Assembly: GCA_023450775.1 (NCBI GenBank)
Contig: JAEXGP010000406.1
Coordinates: 1 to 7,771 of the forward strand
Source of the DNA: Actinomycetes bacterium
Lineage (GTDB): Bacteria; Actinomycetota; Acidimicrobiia; Acidimicrobiales; Microtrichaceae
Reading direction: 5' to 3'
Length of the DNA: 7,771 nt
Under the pieces are notes generated by a model that ran no database searches, was not told the DNA's origin, and was given only the letters and a program-made list of their open reading frames with translations. Both the position numbers and the translations under genes were made by a program. This document shows, in pieces, positions 6,416 to 7,771 of the stretch. How positions within the stretch are numbered: the stretch's first letter is position 1; every line of letters starts with the position of its first letter.

Positions 6416-6427
6416 GACGAAAACCTA
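6416..6427 (-). promoter_or_regulatory. Probable -10 element of the binding-protein gene
   Basis: On the minus strand TAGGTT (6427-6422) fits the TANNNT -10 consensus and is followed by six bases (TTCGTC) before the GTG at 6415. This would put the transcript start on the first base of the start codon, as proposed for the oxygenase gene. No Shine-Dalgarno is close enough to the GTG. A promoter here would separate this gene from the mnh operon upstream. No clear -35 is seen. Confidence 0.45.
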
Positions 6428-6470
6428 ACGGCGTCCTCGCGGAACCCGGTGAATCGGCGGTGGCCGTTCG

Positions 6471-6788
6471 TCACGCCTCGGCGTCGTTCGCCGCCGGTCC
6501 GTGGTGCTCGGCGTTGCTCATCAGGAACGTCGAGCGGCTGATCAGCGTGGCCGAGATCGGCGACGTGGCCAGCTGCAGGAGCGCCGCGAGCAGCAGCGAC
6601 GTCCAGTCGTTGGCCCGGTCGGAGGCGAACGCCGCGCCGATCAGGACGAGCACCACGCCCAGCGTCGAGGCCTTGGTCAGCGCGTGGAGCCGGCTCAGCG
6701 CCGGGCGGAACCGGAGCACGCCGATGCCCGCGACGAGGATCAGCAGCGCACCGGTCAGGACGACGATCTCGGACGCGGTGGACCTCAC
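6471..6788 (-). CDS. mnhG: Multisubunit Na+/H+ antiporter subunit G (MnhG/MrpG)
   Basis: A small membrane subunit (105 residues) of the Mrp/Mnh-type cation/proton antiporter complex. Three hydrophobic segments lie near residues 8-25, 41-55 and 63-83. The family motif is clear: GIGVLRFRPALSRLHALTKASTLGV (21-45), matching the usual GLLRFPD-x-x-x-RLHA-x-TKA-x-T. Residues 71-86 (LQLATSPISATLISRS) correspond to the family's third segment with its T-x-P-x-x-A pattern. The hydrophilic tail after about 90 is short. The GTG start overlaps the mnhF stop in a GTGA tetramer, indicating translational coupling. It appears to be the last gene of the operon, since a separate promoter-like element for the next gene follows. 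Confidence 0.93.
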   Translation of the reverse strand: MRSTASEIVVLTGALLILVAGIGVLRFRPALSRLHALTKASTLGVVLVLIGAAFASDRANDWTSLLLAALLQLATSPISATLISRSTFLMSNAEHHGPAANDAEA

Positions 6789-7090
6789 GTGGCCGCCCCG
6801 CGGTCCGGCGGATCGTCCTCGACCACATCACCCGGCTGGTCGTCGACGTGCGCCTCGATGAAGCGCGCCGACGCCGCGGTGCCGACGAAGCCCACCAGCG
6901 TGACCACCACGAGCACCGGCAGGAACGAGCCGTTGCCCGTGACCACCGACCGGATCGCGACCGCGGACACGCCGACGAGCACCAGGCCGTCGAGCCCGAT
7001 GACGCGGTCCGACAACGTGGGACCGACGAGCAGCCGGACGGCGAAGCAGATCGCGGCGATGCCGAGCGCGACGAAGGCGATGGACGTCAC
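6785..7090 (-). CDS. mnhF: Multisubunit Na+/H+ antiporter subunit F (MnhF/MrpF)
   Basis: A 101-residue integral membrane subunit of the Mnh/Mrp antiporter complex. Three membrane segments lie near 4-20, 34-51 and 57-78. The family signature RLLVGPTLSDRVIGLDGLVL (19-38) is present, followed by LPVLVVVTLVGFVGTAASARFIE (57-79), the normal third helix and its arginine end. The tail after about 82 is hydrophilic and acidic (VDDQPGDVVEDDPPDRG), presumably cytoplasmic. A good Shine-Dalgarno, GGGAGG (7103-7098), sits seven bases before the GTG start and supports it. Both ends overlap the neighbours by four bases (GTGA), so expression is coupled to mnhE and mnhG. Confidence 0.94.
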   Translation of the reverse strand: MTSIAFVALGIAAICFAVRLLVGPTLSDRVIGLDGLVLVGVSAVAIRSVVTGNGSFLPVLVVVTLVGFVGTAASARFIEAHVDDQPGDVVEDDPPDRGAAT

Positions 7091-7707
7091 GGCAGCGCCT
7101 CCCGCTCCCGCGGGTCCTCAGGCCCGTCGCAGATCCCGCAGTCCGCCGGGACCGGTCGCAGCGCGGCCAGCTGCTCCCGGGTCCCGATGGCGCGGACGCA
7201 GCGGACTTCGAGGCCGGCGATCGTCCGGGCGAAGCGCACCGGATCGCCGGTGGCCAGGCAGTGGACCAGCACCGTCGCCCGGCCGTCGTCGTGGTGGGCG
7301 GCGCGCACGACCATCGACCCGGGGGTGAGCGCGGTCAGGTTCGTGATCATCGTGATGAACGCCGGGTCGTCGAACTGCAGGTCGACCCAGACGAGCGCGG
7401 TGCGGACCCTGGACGACGGGCCGAGTGCGGCGACCACGAGCCAGAAGGTGGACACGACCACGTCGAGGGCGAACCGGCCGACGAGCACGGCGGCCGGCAA
7501 CGGCCGGAGTCTCCGTACGGGCCATCTCGGCAGGCCGCTCGGATAGACGACGAACAGCGCCACGGCGACCGCGATGCCGCTGAGCACGTTCGCCGGAGAG
7601 GCGGAGCCCCACAGGAGCAGCCACACCGTGACGAGGATCAGGCTGACCGTGAACTTGCTCATCGGTCGCGACGCCGGCGCCGCCGTCCCACGCTCGTGCG
7701 CGGTCAC
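7087..7707 (-). CDS. mnhE: Multisubunit Na+/H+ antiporter subunit E (MnhE/MrpE)
   Basis: A membrane subunit (206 residues from the GTG at 7707) of the Mnh/Mrp cation/proton antiporter. Hydrophobic segments lie near 19-34, 37-54 and 71-92. The soluble C-terminal part contains VRTALVWVDLQFDDPAF and ITNLTALTPGSMVVRA, the latter being the conserved MnhE stretch (T-N-x-x-x-L-TPG), then TVLVHCLAT. The protein is somewhat longer than the usual 160-180 residues. The extra length comes from the start choice and from a C-terminal tail with a CGIC cysteine pair (191-194). An ATG at 7662 (MSKFTVSLILV) is a possible shorter start, but the GTG at 7707 overlaps the mnhD stop as GTGA and has AGGCGG seven bases upstream, so it is preferred. 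It overlaps mnhF by four bases. Confidence 0.92.
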   Translation of the reverse strand: MTAHERGTAAPASRPMSKFTVSLILVTVWLLLWGSASPANVLSGIAVAVALFVVYPSGLPRWPVRRLRPLPAAVLVGRFALDVVVSTFWLVVAALGPSSRVRTALVWVDLQFDDPAFITMITNLTALTPGSMVVRAAHHDDGRATVLVHCLATGDPVRFARTIAGLEVRCVRAIGTREQLAALRPVPADCGICDGPEDPREREALP

Positions 7708-7771
7708 GGTCCCACCGCCTGGGCCGGCACCTCGTCGCCGAGCACCGCCCGCACGTACGACGCGGGGTGCA
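7704..7771 (-). CDS. mnhD: C-terminal end of Na+/H+ antiporter subunit D (MnhD), cut by window edge
   Basis: Only the last 21 codons and the TGA stop are in the window. They read HPASYVRAVLGDEVPAQAVG followed by P. The PASYVRAVLG piece fits the end of MnhD/NuoN-like proton-antiporter subunits, which commonly finish with a similar Tyr-Val-x-x-Val-Leu stretch. The TGA (7706-7704) overlaps the mnhE GTG as GTGA, and the D-E-F-G order is standard for mnh operons. The identification rests mainly on this position, because the fragment is too short to classify alone. Confidence 0.7.
   Translation of the reverse strand, partial: HPASYVRAVLGDEVPAQAVGP

Noticed and set aside
4917..6541. Long open frames in other phases across the binding-protein gene, on both strands
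   Set aside because: They are His/Arg/Gly-rich shadows of a gene with a signal peptide, lipobox and family motifs.
1..7771. tRNA, rRNA, CRISPR array, insertion sequence, phage or defence genes
   Set aside because: I looked across both strands and found no cloverleaf-like segment, regularly spaced repeats, transposase motifs or defence domains; nearly all the DNA is covered by well-supported genes.

Overview
The window is GC-rich (roughly 70% or more, with G/C at most third codon positions). It uses many GTG starts, has very short gene gaps, and shows TANNNT-type -10 elements placed directly before start codons. These traits point to a high-GC Actinomycetota genome. A member of the Acidimicrobiia is a guess, not something the sequence proves. 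The region looks chromosomal and ordinary in composition. I see no RNA gene, insertion sequence, CRISPR array, phage gene or attachment site.

Layout from left to right: (1) a large plus-strand membrane protein, cut by the left edge, with the end of an alkaline-phosphatase-like extracytoplasmic domain followed by about ten membrane segments. (2) Tail-to-tail with it, a minus-strand glutaminase (GlsA) fused to a C-terminal STAS domain; a perfect 16-bp palindrome holds both stop codons. (3) Divergent from glsA across 64 bp, a plus-strand RpiR-family regulator (HTH plus SIS domain). (4) After a 90-bp gap, a plus-strand Fe(II)/2-oxoglutarate oxygenase of the clavaminate synthase/VioC/AsnO type, whose start lies inside a large inverted repeat. 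(5) Convergent with it, a minus-strand lipoprotein substrate-binding protein of the sugar ABC-transporter kind, with no permease or ATPase beside it. (6) The distal end of a minus-strand multisubunit Na+/H+ antiporter operon, mnhD (last 21 codons only), mnhE, mnhF and mnhG, each joined to the next by a 4-base GTGA overlap.

How they may work together: the Mnh subunits form one cation/proton antiporter complex that continues beyond the right edge. In the centre, the glutaminase, an oxygenase whose relatives hydroxylate free amino acids, and an RpiR regulator lacking the usual sugar-phosphate-binding Ser-Gly motif could form a small amino-acid or amide nitrogen unit. That link is inference from adjacency only. 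The most unusual signal is the long inverted repeat that brackets the predicted promoter and start of the oxygenase gene. No wholly new system is evident.
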